Below, piece by piece: positions 25,431 through 36,222 of a stretch of DNA of 46,763 nt. Positions within the stretch are counted from its first letter, which is position 1. The number at the start of each line of letters is the position of its first letter. Below the pieces are notes generated by a model, which made no database searches, was not told where the DNA came from, and saw nothing but the letters and a program-made list of their open reading frames with translations. Both the position numbers and the translations under genes were made by a program. The stretch covers positions 1 through 46,763 of the forward strand of contig CAIMTJ010000088.1 in the NCBI GenBank assembly GCA_903844385.1. The letters are read 5' to 3'. This DNA is from an uncultured Burkholderiales bacterium (GTDB taxonomy: Bacteria; Pseudomonadota; Gammaproteobacteria; Burkholderiales; Burkholderiaceae_C).

Positions 25431-25457
25431 AAGACGATCATTGATTTTGATCGTTTT
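25431..25457. terminator. inverted repeat after rsmB, weak terminator or operator before the desaturase
   Basis: ACGATCA (25434-25440) and TGATCGT (25448-25454) are perfect arms around seven bases, flanked by AA and TT that extend the pairing, and followed by a short T run. It lies 86 bases after the rsmB stop and 82 bases before the desaturase ATG. It is AT-rich and stable only as a modest hairpin, so it could be a terminator for rsmB or a dimeric operator for the desaturase. Confidence 0.45.
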
Positions 25458-25538
25458 GGAGCGTGATCCATTTGAGTTTTTGAAGCTTAAAGTGTTAAAA
25501 TCTTTTGACACGCTCATTTCTCGGCGTCAAAAGTATTT

Positions 25539-26753
25539 ATGACAATCAATTTCATCGAAACTGCATTTTGGTCCGTGTTGACTTTTTTGAATCACGGCTT
25601 ACTCGACTTGAGCGCGTGGCAGCATGTGTTGGCGGCATTGGTGTTGACGCACATCACCATCGCCTCTGTCACCATTTATTTGCATCGCCATCAAGCTCAC
25701 CGCTCCTTGGACTTGCATTGGGCTCCCGCCCATTTCTTTCGCTTGTGGTTGTGGATGACCACGGGGATGCTGACCAAGGAGTGGGTGGCCATCCACAGAA
25801 AGCATCACGCCAAATGCGAGACGCCTGATGACCCCCACAGCCCCCAAACCCGTGGGATCAAGGCGGTGTTTTGGCGTGGAGCTGAACTTTATGCTGCAGA
25901 AACGCACAACGAAGAGACCATGCAGCGTTACGGCCACAACACACCCAACGACTGGGTCGAGCGTTGCGTTTACACGGCTTACCCCTGGCAGGGTCTTGGG
26001 CTCATGTTGATCATCGATATCGCTTTGTTTGGCGCGATTGGTCTGTCCATTTGGGCGGTTCAAATGATTTGGATTCCCGTGACCGCAGCGGGCGTGATCA
26101 ATGGCATTGGTCACTACTGGGGTTACCGCAATTTTGAGTCTCCCGATGCGAGCACGAACATCTCTCCTTGGGGCCTATTGATTGGCGGTGAGGAGCTGCA
26201 CAACAATCACCACACCTACCCAACATCGGCCAAATTGTCGGTGAAATGGTTTGAGTTTGACTTGGGCTACACCTATATCCGAATGCTGAGTTTTTTAGGC
26301 TTGGCGCACATCAAGAAAACGCCACCCAAAGTCGAGCTCGGCTTGATCAAGTCAAAGCCTGATGCCGGAACCTTGGAGGCCTTGATCAATCACCGCTATG
26401 AGGTGATGGCAAGCTACGCCAAGGGATTGCAGGCCGAGTGTGCTCAAGACCTCAAAGACCTCAACCAACACTTGGAGCGCAAGGTCAAGCTCGTTGCCAA
26501 GACCTGGATGCATCGCGACTGGGAGCGGGTGCCTGCTTCAGCGAAAAATGCGCTCATGCAAGCGCGCTTGGCCATGCCCCGGGTCGATACCATGCTGCAA
26601 ATGCGTGAAGAGTTGCGCCTGATGTGGCTGAGCACCAACCGCAGTCGTGAGCAGTTGATTGTGGACTTGCAGCTTTGGTGTGAGCGCGCTGAAAGCAGCG
26701 GCATTGCTGCGCTGAAAGATTTCTCCACCAGTCTCAAAATGGTCAGGGTTTGA
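25539..26753 (+). CDS. membrane fatty-acid desaturase
   Basis: This 404-residue integral membrane di-iron desaturase would introduce a double bond into membrane acyl chains, probably at the delta-9 position. The three histidine boxes are complete: HRHQAHR at 49-55, HRKHH at 86-90 and HNNHH at 221-225. Hydrophobic segments lie near 8-48, 62-80 and 150-190. The C-terminal 140 residues are hydrophilic and helical, as in betaproteobacterial acyl-CoA desaturases of about 400 residues. The start is the ATG at 25539, with no strong Shine-Dalgarno sequence. The 193-base upstream region is AT-rich and carries an inverted repeat; desaturases are often regulated by temperature or fatty acids, but nothing here proves that. 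Confidence 0.93.
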   Translation: MTINFIETAFWSVLTFLNHGLLDLSAWQHVLAALVLTHITIASVTIYLHRHQAHRSLDLHWAPAHFFRLWLWMTTGMLTKEWVAIHRKHHAKCETPDDPHSPQTRGIKAVFWRGAELYAAETHNEETMQRYGHNTPNDWVERCVYTAYPWQGLGLMLIIDIALFGAIGLSIWAVQMIWIPVTAAGVINGIGHYWGYRNFESPDASTNISPWGLLIGGEELHNNHHTYPTSAKLSVKWFEFDLGYTYIRMLSFLGLAHIKKTPPKVELGLIKSKPDAGTLEALINHRYEVMASYAKGLQAECAQDLKDLNQHLERKVKLVAKTWMHRDWERVPASAKNALMQARLAMPRVDTMLQMREELRLMWLSTNRSREQLIVDLQLWCERAESSGIAALKDFSTSLKMVRV

Positions 26754-26796
26754 ACGCTGGATCAGTGGCTGGAGGTCATGAGGCCGTGAGGCCATG

Positions 26797-26836
26797 AAAA
26801 AAGCTCCAAGCCGTGAAGGCGTTGGAGCTTTTTTTT
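26797..26836. terminator. bidirectional intrinsic terminator between the desaturase and rpmG
   Basis: AAAAAAGCTCCAA (26797-26809) pairs perfectly with TTGGAGCTTTTTT (26822-26834), with a twelve-base loop that can itself form a small GCC/GGC stem. T runs are present on both strands. It lies between convergent genes, 43 bases after the desaturase stop and 18 bases beyond the rpmG stop, and should terminate both. Confidence 0.92.
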
Positions 26837-26854
26837 GGGAGTCGAGAGGCTCAA

Positions 26855-27025
26855 TTACTTGAGCTTGGTCTCTTTGTATTCCACGTGTTTGCGAGCTTTG
26901 GGATCAAATTTCATGATCGAGATTTTCTCGGGCATGGTTTTCTTGTTCTTGCTGGTCGTGTAAAAGTGACCCGTGCCTGCTGTTGATTCGAGTTTGATTT
27001 TCTCGCGTCCGCCTTTAGAAGCCAT
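26855..27025 (-). CDS. rpmG: 50S ribosomal protein L33
   Basis: The product is the 56-residue L33 protein of the large ribosomal subunit, near the E site. The sequence opens [15 protein letters not shown] and continues AGTGHFYTT and [17 protein letters not shown], ending KETKLK, the typical proteobacterial L33. It lacks the CxxC zinc ribbon, so it is the zinc-independent form. The start ATG at 27025 is preceded by AAAGGA on the minus strand. It lies 24 bases after rpmB, which makes the usual rpmB-rpmG operon. It ends at the bidirectional terminator. Confidence 0.97.
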   Translation of the reverse strand: MASKGGREKIKLESTAGTGHFYTTSKNKKTMPEKISIMKFDPKARKHVEYKETKLK

Positions 27026-27049
27026 GATGGTGTCCTTTCAATGGGTTAA

Positions 27050-27283
27050 TCAAGCTTGACCGCGAGCGCGCAAGTCTGCGAGCACGACATCAATGCCTTT
27101 TTTGTCAATCAAGCGCAATGCTGCACTGGAGATGCGCAGGCGAACCCAACGGTTCTCGGTTTCTACCCAAAATCTGCGGTATTGCAAATTGGGCATGAAG
27201 CGGCGCTTGGTTTTATTGTTGGCGTGAGAAACATTGTTTCCCACCATGGGGCCTTTGCCCGTGACTTGACATACGCGTGCCAT
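27050..27283 (-). CDS. rpmB: 50S ribosomal protein L28
   Basis: The product is the 77-residue L28 protein of the large ribosomal subunit. Family signatures are [21 protein letters not shown], then [12 protein letters not shown] and [16 protein letters not shown]. The ATG at 27283 follows a strong AAGGAG on the minus strand, fitting a highly expressed gene. It heads the rpmB-rpmG operon. The 232 bases upstream, up to the trxB stop, hold the presumed promoter and a G-rich tract, and I see no other gene there. Confidence 0.98.
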   Translation of the reverse strand: MARVCQVTGKGPMVGNNVSHANNKTKRRFMPNLQYRRFWVETENRWVRLRISSAALRLIDKKGIDVVLADLRARGQA

Positions 27284-27515
27284 GAGGACACTCCTTTTAA
27301 ACGGTTGGTCGAACGCTGTTGTCGGCCAACCTCACCTCGCCTTGGAAAGGGGGGCGGTATCCCCTAGTTAAGCCCACCATTGTAGCGCAAAAGTCAGGCT
27401 CTAGTCCACCTGCCCCCTGCACACGCGTTGAGTCTGGACAACGCCTGATCTTCGATAAGGCCCATAAGGTCTGGCCTCATGTCAGTCCATCAGCATCAAA
27501 AATAACCCAAAAGAA

Positions 27516-28853
<1,338 letters not shown>

Positions 28854-31235
28854 ATGACCTACTCATTGCACACTTTGAACAACGCCACAGACGCCGCGCC
28901 TGCTTTGCGGGGCTTGCGGCGTTTTACCCAAGAAATTGCGCTCACCCTGGGCTTTGTGTTTTTGCTTTTTTGGCTCATTGCATTGGTCAGTCACAACGCA
29001 CAAGACCCGGCCTGGACGACCTCAGGCTCGAGTGTTCGTCTCTTAAATTGGGGGGGCAAGCTCGGCGCATGGCTGAGTGACCTCAGTTTTTTCTTGTTTG
29101 GCTACTCGGTGATTTGGGCCTATGGGGCGGCTTTCATGAGTTGGCTCATGGCCTTGTTGGGCAAACTCCATGGTGAATTGACCGGTCAAGGCCTGTCGGC
29201 GCAAAGTGAGCCCAACGCTGACCAAGACAGCGACAAAGAACATGTTTGGATTGGATCGAACTGGGCATTTTGGAGTGGCTTGGTTCTCCTCATGGTCTCG
29301 AGTTGTGCGTTGGAGTGGTCGCGTCTGTATCGATTTGATGATGTGTTGCCGGGTCATTATGCGGGTGGCGTTTTGGGCTACATCAGCGGCTCCACGGGCC
29401 TCAAATGGCTTGGATTCAATGGTTCGGGCTTGATTTTCGTGATCTTCATGATTGTGGGTACGTCCTGGGCTTTTCGATTTTCTTGGTTCAATGTGGCAGA
29501 GCACTTGGGTGCCATGATGGATGAGTGGCTTGAGGCTCGACGCGAAAAAAGAGAAATTCAAGAAGACCTCGCCATGGGTCAGGCTGCGGCCAAAGAGCGC
29601 GAAGAGTTGACCGAAGAGGTCCACGTTCGAGAAGCTGAGGCGGAGGTCATATCCCCCCCGAAGCTCATTTATGAGCCTGAAGTGATTGATGTGCCCAAAA
29701 GTAAGCGCGTGGCTCGGGAGCGCCAAAAGCCGCTTTTTGCCGACTTACCCGACTCGAACTTGCCGCAAGTTGACTTGTTGGACAGCACTCCAGTGCGCCT
29801 TGACAGCGTCTCCCCCGAGACTTTGGAGATGACCAGTCGCTTGATCGAGAAAAAACTCAAAGACTTTGGCGTTGAAGTGAGGGTGGTCGCTGCCGCACCA
29901 GGTCCTGTGATCACTCGCTACGAGATTGAACCCGCCACTGGCGTCAAGGGCTCGCAAGTGGTGAATCTTGCCAAGGACTTGGCGCGTTCATTGAGCTTGG
30001 TCTCCATTCGAGTCATTGAAACCATTCCTGGTAAAAACATCATGGCACTGGAGTTGCCCAACGCCAGGCGGCAGTCTATTAAATTGAGTGAAATTTTGGG
30101 CTCGCAAGTCTACAACGAAGCCAAGTCTATGCTCACCTTGGGTCTTGGTAAAGACATTGTTGGCAATCCCGTGGTGGCGGACTTGGGAAAAATGCCCCAT
30201 GTCTTGGTGGCTGGAACCACCGGTTCAGGCAAATCCGTGGGGATCAACGCGATGATTTTGTCCTTGCTCTACAAGGCCGAAGCTCGTGATGTGCGCTTAC
30301 TGATGATTGATCCCAAGATGCTCGAGATGTCGGTCTACGAAGGCATCCCCCATTTGTTGGCCCCTGTGGTGACGGATATGAGACAAGCCGCACACGCATT
30401 GAACTGGTGTGTGATCGAGATGGAGCGGCGCTACAAGCTCATGAGCAAATTGGGCGTTCGAAATTTGGCGGGCTACAACACCAAAATCGATGAGGCTGCC
30501 GAGCTCGAGAGCTTCATCTACAACCCCTTTAGTTTGACCCCAGACTCGCCAGAGCCCTTGAATCGATTGCCCCATGTGGTGGTGGTGATCGATGAGTTGG
30601 CCGATTTGATGATGGTGGTGGGCAAGAAAATTGAGGAGTTGATTGCTCGCCTTGCACAAAAGGCACGGGCTGCAGGTATGCATTTGATTTTGGCAACCCA
30701 GCGTCCGAGTGTGGATGTGATCACGGGCCTCATCAAGGCCAATATCCCCACACGCATTGCTTTTCAAGTCAGCAGCAAAATTGATTCGCGTACCATTTTG
30801 GACCAAATGGGTGCAGAGGCCTTGCTGGGTATGGGGGACATGCTCTACATGCACAGTGGTTCGGGCTACCCTGTGCGTGTGCACGGCGCCTTCGTGAGCG
30901 ATGAGGAGGTTCACCGCGTGGTCAATTATTTGAAGACCCAAGGCGCACCCGATTACGTCGAAGGTATCTTGGAAGGTGGCGTGGTCGATGCCGAAACGGG
31001 TGAGATTGATCTCTTTGGAGAGGGCAATTCTGAAAAGGATCCCCTCTACGATCAAGCCGTTGAGGTGGTCATGAAAAACAGGAAAGCCAGCATCTCTTTG
31101 GTGCAACGGCATTTAAAAATCGGCTACAACCGCGCCGCTCGTTTGGTTGAAGACATGGAGCGCGCGGGCTTGGTGGGCAGCATGAGCTCCAATGGTCAGC
31201 GGGAAATTTTGGTGCCCGATCGCAATTCAGATTAA
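28854..31235 (+). CDS. ftsK: DNA translocase FtsK
   Basis: FtsK anchors at the division septum and pumps the chromosome termini apart, coordinating dimer resolution at dif. It is 793 residues from the ATG at 28854. The N-terminal 190 residues carry about four membrane helices. A shortish linker with acidic and basic patches follows to about residue 300. The motor domain has Walker A GTTGSGKS near residue 454 and Walker [15 protein letters not shown]. The C-terminal gamma winged-helix domain, [11 protein letters not shown] to the end, reads KOPS sites. The linker is much shorter than in E. coli FtsK, as is usual in Burkholderiales. lolA and rarA follow on the same strand. Confidence 0.97.
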   Translation: MTYSLHTLNNATDAAPALRGLRRFTQEIALTLGFVFLLFWLIALVSHNAQDPAWTTSGSSVRLLNWGGKLGAWLSDLSFFLFGYSVIWAYGAAFMSWLMALLGKLHGELTGQGLSAQSEPNADQDSDKEHVWIGSNWAFWSGLVLLMVSSCALEWSRLYRFDDVLPGHYAGGVLGYISGSTGLKWLGFNGSGLIFVIFMIVGTSWAFRFSWFNVAEHLGAMMDEWLEARREKREIQEDLAMGQAAAKEREELTEEVHVREAEAEVISPPKLIYEPEVIDVPKSKRVARERQKPLFADLPDSNLPQVDLLDSTPVRLDSVSPETLEMTSRLIEKKLKDFGVEVRVVAAAPGPVITRYEIEPATGVKGSQVVNLAKDLARSLSLVSIRVIETIPGKNIMALELPNARRQSIKLSEILGSQVYNEAKSMLTLGLGKDIVGNPVVADLGKMPHVLVAGTTGSGKSVGINAMILSLLYKAEARDVRLLMIDPKMLEMSVYEGIPHLLAPVVTDMRQAAHALNWCVIEMERRYKLMSKLGVRNLAGYNTKIDEAAELESFIYNPFSLTPDSPEPLNRLPHVVVVIDELADLMMVVGKKIEELIARLAQKARAAGMHLILATQRPSVDVITGLIKANIPTRIAFQVSSKIDSRTILDQMGAEALLGMGDMLYMHSGSGYPVRVHGAFVSDEEVHRVVNYLKTQGAPDYVEGILEGGVVDAETGEIDLFGEGNSEKDPLYDQAVEVVMKNRKASISLVQRHLKIGYNRAARLVEDMERAGLVGSMSSNGQREILVPDRNSD

Positions 31236-31295
31236 TGCCAAGGCCCGTCCTTTCATGCGTCTTGGTCTGGCCTCTTTCAATCATGGGGACTTGCA

Positions 31296-32033
31296 TTGAG
31301 TAATTTTGGCTCTTTTAATCCCCCAGTAGCCGGGCAATCAGATCGCCGCTGGTGTGACCTCGCTTGCGTCTTCTCTCAAGTGGTGGGTCGGTGCGGCTTG
31401 TTCATCGCGCTGATGGGTGTGGTTTTCACGGCTCGTGCTGACTCCATTCAAGTCTTGGCGGCATTTCTAAAAAACACTCAAAGTGCCCAAGCCCGGTTTG
31501 TGCAAACAGTGACCACGCCGCCCAGGCCAGGACGCGTGGCCAGGCAGAAGGTGTCAACCGGCCACTTCGCCTTTATTCGGCCCGAGCACTTTCGCTTTGA
31601 CTACGAAAAGCCCTACGCGCAAAGCATTGTGGCCGATGGACACACCTTGTGGGTGTACGACAAAGACATTGCGCAAGTCACCTCCAAGCCCCTCAATCAA
31701 GCCTTGCTCAACACACCGGCCTCCATCATCGCTTGGGCGCAAGATGTGAGTGCGCTTGAAAAAGTGTTTACCCTTCAGGCTGAAAACGCTGAAGGTGGCG
31801 TGGAGTGGGTCAAGCTCATCCCGCTGCAAAAAGACGGCCCCATGCAGTCTTTGAGAATTGGTTTGCGTGCCACTCAAGTCGGTGTGTCACTCGCAAGCTT
31901 GGTGATGAAAGACGCGTTCAATCAAGATTCGGTGCTGGTCTTCGAGGACTTTGTGTTCAATCCCAAATCCCTCACGTTGGAGAGTTTTGCGTTCAAGCCG
32001 CCAGTGGGCGTAGAGGTGATCAAAGGTGAGTGA
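31296..32033 (+). CDS. lolA: outer-membrane lipoprotein carrier protein LolA
   Basis: LolA is the periplasmic chaperone that carries lipoproteins from the LolCDE-type ABC transporter to the outer membrane. The frame from the TTG at 31296 gives 245 residues, about 30 longer than a standard precursor. The signal peptide is the hydrophobic stretch CGLFIALMGVVFTARA, with the mature chain starting near DSIQVLAAFL. The real start may therefore be one of the adjacent GTGs at 31380-31385. The mature protein has FVQTVTTP, FAFIRPEHFRFDYEKPY and GHTLWVYDKDIAQVT, all typical. It follows ftsK and overlaps rarA by eight bases. The matching ABC transporter genes are near 6-8 kb. Confidence 0.92.
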   Translation: MSNFGSFNPPVAGQSDRRWCDLACVFSQVVGRCGLFIALMGVVFTARADSIQVLAAFLKNTQSAQARFVQTVTTPPRPGRVARQKVSTGHFAFIRPEHFRFDYEKPYAQSIVADGHTLWVYDKDIAQVTSKPLNQALLNTPASIIAWAQDVSALEKVFTLQAENAEGGVEWVKLIPLQKDGPMQSLRIGLRATQVGVSLASLVMKDAFNQDSVLVFEDFVFNPKSLTLESFAFKPPVGVEVIKGE

Positions 32034-33408
32034 GAGGCTGTTTGATTCGCCTTTAGACCCCACGGCTGCTGGAGATTCAAGTCTCTATGCCAATGCCCCA
32101 TTGGCTGAGAGACTGCGCCCCAAGAGCTTGGGTGATGTGGTGGGTCAACAGCACTTGCTCTCACCGGGCATGGCTTTAAGAGTGGCGTTTGAGTCTGGCA
32201 CCCCTCACAGTTGTATTTTTTGGGGCCCTCCAGGCGTGGGCAAAACGACGCTGGCCAGACTCATGGCGAATGCCTTTGATGCGCATTTTTTCATGATCAG
32301 TGCCGTCTTAGGGGGTGTCAAAGAAATCCGTGAGACGGTCCAGGCTGCCCAAGCGCTCAAACTTGAAAACCCGCACAAGCGAAGTTTAATTTTTGTCGAT
32401 GAGGTTCACCGCTTCAATAAATCTCAGCAAGATGCATTCTTGCCCCATGTGGAGTCGGGTTTGTTGATCTTCATAGGTGCAACGACGGAGAACCCATCGT
32501 TTGAGGTGAATTCGGCGTTGCTCTCGCGCGCTCAGGTGTATGTGCTCGAGTCGCTGCGATTTGATGAATTGCGACTGCTTTGGGATAGGGCACAGGCCCT
32601 GATGGCCTTGCCTGAGCTGACAACGGATGCCATGGACAGGCTGATTCATTACGCCGATGGCGACGCCCGGCGGTTTTTGAACACGGTTGAGATGCTTCAT
32701 GTCGTGGCGGCCCAGGAATTGGAGCGCGTAAGCACTGAGCGGCCTCACGTTTATGATTTGGCCTGGCTTGAGCGCGCGCTCGGTGAGCAACTGCGTCGTC
32801 ACGACAAGGGCGGGGAGATGTTCTACGACACCATCAGCGCACTGCACAAATCGGTGCGCGGCTCTGACCCCGATGCGGCCTTGTATTGGCTCATGCGCAT
32901 GCTCAATGCTGGCGTGGAGCCTCTCTACGTTGCTCGGCGATTGATCCGCATGGCCAGTGAGGACGTGGGTTTGGCCGATCCCAGGGCTTTGACCTTGGCG
33001 CTTGAGGCCACCCAGACCTTGGAGCGTTTGGGCTCTCCAGAAGGTGAACTGACACTGGCGCAATGTGTGATTTATTTGGCCATGGCACCCAAATCCAATG
33101 CGGTCTACAAAGCGTTCAAAGCGGCCAAGGCCTGGGTGGACAAGGACCTCACGCGAGAAGTGCCCCTGCATTTGAGGAATGCGCCAACCCAACTCATGAA
33201 AAAATTGGATTTTGGGCGCGACTATCGTTATGCACACGATGAGCCCGATGCCTTTGTGGCTGGCGAGCATTATTTTCCAGTGGACTTAAAGCCCATGGTT
33301 TTTTACGAGCCAGTTGAACGCGGTTTGGAGATCAAAATTGGGGAAAAGCTCAAGTCCTTGAGGGCATTGAATCAACAAGCCCAACAAAGCAAAACATCGT
33401 CAAAATAA
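32026..33408 (+). CDS. rarA: replication-associated recombination protein RarA (MgsA)
   Basis: RarA is a AAA+ ATPase that acts at stalled or gapped replication forks and is related to clamp loaders and the Holliday junction motor RuvB. The 460-residue product has Walker A GPPGVGKT at 67-74, Walker [11 protein letters not shown] near residue 120, sensor region [19 protein letters not shown], and a C-terminal tetramerisation domain with [17 protein letters not shown]. The start is a GTG at 32026 that overlaps the lolA stop by eight bases, implying translational coupling. The ftsK-lolA-rarA order is common in betaproteobacteria. Confidence 0.96.
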   Translation: MSERLFDSPLDPTAAGDSSLYANAPLAERLRPKSLGDVVGQQHLLSPGMALRVAFESGTPHSCIFWGPPGVGKTTLARLMANAFDAHFFMISAVLGGVKEIRETVQAAQALKLENPHKRSLIFVDEVHRFNKSQQDAFLPHVESGLLIFIGATTENPSFEVNSALLSRAQVYVLESLRFDELRLLWDRAQALMALPELTTDAMDRLIHYADGDARRFLNTVEMLHVVAAQELERVSTERPHVYDLAWLERALGEQLRRHDKGGEMFYDTISALHKSVRGSDPDAALYWLMRMLNAGVEPLYVARRLIRMASEDVGLADPRALTLALEATQTLERLGSPEGELTLAQCVIYLAMAPKSNAVYKAFKAAKAWVDKDLTREVPLHLRNAPTQLMKKLDFGRDYRYAHDEPDAFVAGEHYFPVDLKPMVFYEPVERGLEIKIGEKLKSLRALNQQAQQSKTSSK

Positions 33409-33436
33409 AATTCAACGGACAAGCTCTTTTCATCGC

Positions 33437-34366
33437 ATGGATACATTGGTTCAACAAATCATCAACGGGCTCGTGCTCGGTAGCCTTTATGCACTGGTGG
33501 CGTTGGGCTACACCATGGTTTATGGCATCATCAATTTGATCAATTTTGCGCACGGTGAGGTCTTGATGGTGGGCGCCATGATCTGTTGGAGTGTGATGGG
33601 TCTTTTCTCAGACCACCTGCCTGCTCTCGCACCTGGTTGGGGCTTGGCTGTGGGACTCATCGTGGCTGCTTTGGTGTGCGCGGCGTTGAATGTAGGGATT
33701 GAAAAATTGGCCTACCGTCCACTCAGAAATGCGCCTAAATTGGCGCCTTTGATCACCGCCATTGGTGTCTCCATCTTGTTGCAAACGTTGGCGATGATCA
33801 TCTTCAAGCCCGACTACAAATCTTTCCCCAATCCATTGCCGACTGAACCCATGGCCGTCATGGGCGCAGTGATCAGCCCCACACAGGTGATGATCTTGAT
33901 CACGACCGCCTGTCTTTTGCTAATTTTGATGCTGATCATTCATCAAACGCGGCTGGGACGGGCCATGCGCGCCACCTCCGAAAACGAACAAATGGCCAGT
34001 CTGATGGGGATACGCCCCGATCGGGTGATCTCGGCCACCTTTGCCATCGGTGCGGTGCTCGCCAGTGTCGCTGGGGTGATGTGGGCCGCCAACTTCGGAA
34101 CCGTGCACCACTCCATGGGGTTTTTGCCAGGCCTCAAAGCCTTTACGGCGGCGGTCCTTGGGGGGATTGGCAATTTACCCGGCGCAGTTGTCGGCGGTCT
34201 TTGTTTGGGCTTGATCGAATCCATCGGTTCGGGCTATTTGGGGCCATTGAGTGGTGGAATTCTCGGGTCTCAATACAGCGATATTTTTGCTTTTTTGGTC
34301 CTGATCGGAATGCTCACCTTGCGGCCCTCGGGGCTCTTGGGCGAGCGCATAGCGCAAAGGGCATGA
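33437..34366 (+). CDS. livH: branched-chain amino-acid ABC transporter permease LivH
   Basis: LivH is one of two permeases of a HAAT-family ABC importer for branched-chain amino acids or related compounds. The 309-residue product opens with the diagnostic QQIINGLVLGSLYALVALGYTMVYGIINLINFAHGE pattern (residues about 6-40). It has about eight helices and the EAA-like loop GRAMRATSENEQMASLMGI near residue 175. The start ATG at 33437 lies 28 bases after rarA. livM begins 12 bases downstream. No periplasmic binding-protein gene accompanies the cluster. Confidence 0.95.
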   Translation: MDTLVQQIINGLVLGSLYALVALGYTMVYGIINLINFAHGEVLMVGAMICWSVMGLFSDHLPALAPGWGLAVGLIVAALVCAALNVGIEKLAYRPLRNAPKLAPLITAIGVSILLQTLAMIIFKPDYKSFPNPLPTEPMAVMGAVISPTQVMILITTACLLLILMLIIHQTRLGRAMRATSENEQMASLMGIRPDRVISATFAIGAVLASVAGVMWAANFGTVHHSMGFLPGLKAFTAAVLGGIGNLPGAVVGGLCLGLIESIGSGYLGPLSGGILGSQYSDIFAFLVLIGMLTLRPSGLLGERIAQRA

Positions 34367-34378
34367 GGTGTTGAGCGT

Positions 34379-35449
34379 ATGAAAAACCTCAAGCCCCATG
34401 CATGGGTTGCCCTCTTGGCGCTGGCGGTCTTGGTGCTGCCTATCTTGTTGCAGCCCTTGGGCAATGCATGGGTTCGAATCGTGGACATGGCCTTGATTTA
34501 TGTGTTGCTCGCTTTGGGGTTGAATATTGTGGTGGGGTTTGCAGGCCTGTTGGACTTGGGCTATGTTGCCTTTTTTGCCATTGGTGCCTATGTGTATGCC
34601 TTATTGGCCTCGCCGCAATTGTTGGAGTCTTGGGGCTGGCTTGTGCAGTATTTTCCGCAAGGCTTGCACACCCCGTGGTGGGTGGTGGTGCCCATCAGTG
34701 CCATCTTGGCGGGAATTTTTGGGGCTGTATTGGGAGCACCCACGTTAAAACTTCGAGGTGACTATTTGGCCATTGTCACCTTGGGTTTTGGTGAGATTAT
34801 TCGTGTCTTTATGAACAACTTGGACCAGCCGGTCAACATCACCAATGGACCCAAAGGCATTGGTGGAATTGATCCCATTCAAATTGCGGGTCATTCGCTG
34901 GCTAAAAAAATTGATGTCTTCGGGCTCGAGCTCAGAAGTGTGACGCTTTATTACTATTTGTTTTTGATCACAGTGATATTGGCTTTCGTGATTTGTCACC
35001 GATTGGAACACTCCCGAATTGGACGCGCTTGGATGGCCATTCGAGAAGATGAGGTGGCCGCACAAGCCATGGGGATCAACACGCGCAATTTGAAATTGTT
35101 GGCGTTCTCCTTGGGGGCGACTTTTGGTGGTGTGGCGGGATCTTTTTTTGCTGCTTTTCAGCAATTCATCTCGCCAGAGTCATTTGGACTCATGGAGTCG
35201 GTGATGGTGGTGGCGATGGTGGTGTTGGGTGGTGCCGGTCATCTCCCAGGCGTCATTGTGGGCGCACTGCTGCTGTCCATCCTGCCAGAGGCCTTGCGCT
35301 ATGTCGCCACACCCTTGCAAGATTTAAGTGGAGGACGAATTGATGCCGCCATTTTGCGTCAACTCTTGATTGCACTCACCATGGTTTTGGCCATGCTCTG
35401 GAGGCCGCAGGGATTGTGGCCCAAGCGTAAGACTGGAGTGCGAACATGA
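34379..35449 (+). CDS. livM: branched-chain amino-acid ABC transporter permease LivM
   Basis: LivM is the second permease of the HAAT importer. The 356-residue product has about ten helices. Family landmarks are GLNIVVGFAGLLDLGYVAFFAIGAY near residue 46, APTLKLRGDYLAIVTLGFGEIIRV near residue 120, and the cytoplasmic loop AWMAIREDEVAAQAMGIN near residue 217, which contacts the ATPases. The start is the ATG at 34379. Its stop overlaps the livG start by four bases. It is likely to pair with LivH as a heterodimer. Confidence 0.95.
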   Translation: MKNLKPHAWVALLALAVLVLPILLQPLGNAWVRIVDMALIYVLLALGLNIVVGFAGLLDLGYVAFFAIGAYVYALLASPQLLESWGWLVQYFPQGLHTPWWVVVPISAILAGIFGAVLGAPTLKLRGDYLAIVTLGFGEIIRVFMNNLDQPVNITNGPKGIGGIDPIQIAGHSLAKKIDVFGLELRSVTLYYYLFLITVILAFVICHRLEHSRIGRAWMAIREDEVAAQAMGINTRNLKLLAFSLGATFGGVAGSFFAAFQQFISPESFGLMESVMVVAMVVLGGAGHLPGVIVGALLLSILPEALRYVATPLQDLSGGRIDAAILRQLLIALTMVLAMLWRPQGLWPKRKTGVRT

Positions 35450-36222
35450 TGATTGCGCCAACGGTTCTTGAGGTCTCGGGTGTGAGCAAAAGCTTTGGTG
35501 GTTTGCAAGCACTCAACAGCGTTAACTTGACCATCCAGCAAGGACAAATCTATGGATTGATTGGCCCAAACGGAGCAGGTAAAACCACCTTTTTCAATGT
35601 GATCACGGGCTTGTACCCCGCCGACAGCGGTCAATTTCAGTTGATGGGCCAGCGCTATGAGCCCAGACACATCCACAAAGTGGTGCAAGCTGGCATCGCC
35701 CGAACCTTTCAAAACATTCGACTCTTTAAAAACATGAGTGTCTTGGAAAATGTCATGGTGGGTGAGCACATCAACAGTCACGTGGGTGTTTGGGGGGCAC
35801 TCCTCAACTCCAAGGCTTTCGTGGCTGAAGAGCGTTCTTTGGTCGAAAAAGCGCAGGCCTATTTGAGTTATGTGGGGCTGGCACCGTTGGGTCCCGAGAT
35901 GGCCTGCACCTTGAGTTATGGAGACCAAAGACGCCTAGAAATCGCCAGGGCCTTGGCCACTGAACCACGCCTACTGGCTTTGGATGAGCCGGCTGCGGGG
36001 ATGAATGCGACTGAAAAGCTTCAGCTGCAAGTCTTGATTCAAAAAATTCGCAATGGTGGTCAATCGGTGCTTTTGATTGAACACGATGTGCGAATGGTCA
36101 TGGGCTTGTGCGACCGTGTGAGCGTCTTGGATGAAGGGCACTTGATTTGCGAAGGTGCGCCTGTAGACGTTCAACAAGACCCTCGAGTCATCGAGGCCTA
36201 TTTGGGCCAAGGTGGCGCATGA
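35446..36222 (+). CDS. livG: branched-chain amino-acid ABC transporter ATP-binding protein LivG
   Basis: LivG is one of two ATPases of the HAAT importer. The 258-residue product has Walker A GPNGAGKT at 40-47, a Q-loop in ARTFQNIRLFKNMSVLENVMVG, a signature that reads LSYGDQRRLEIARAL (the Tyr for Gly is common in LivG), and Walker B LLALDEPAAGMN. The C-terminal LivG-type extension ends IEAYLGQGGA. The start overlaps the livM stop as ATGA and the stop overlaps the livF start as ATGA. Translation of livMGF is therefore probably coupled. Confidence 0.96.
   Translation: MMIAPTVLEVSGVSKSFGGLQALNSVNLTIQQGQIYGLIGPNGAGKTTFFNVITGLYPADSGQFQLMGQRYEPRHIHKVVQAGIARTFQNIRLFKNMSVLENVMVGEHINSHVGVWGALLNSKAFVAEERSLVEKAQAYLSYVGLAPLGPEMACTLSYGDQRRLEIARALATEPRLLALDEPAAGMNATEKLQLQVLIQKIRNGGQSVLLIEHDVRMVMGLCDRVSVLDEGHLICEGAPVDVQQDPRVIEAYLGQGGA

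Noticed and set aside
32386-33270. 294-codon open frame opposite rarA
   Set aside because: It is antisense to conserved AAA+ coding sequence and its translation has no recognisable domain.
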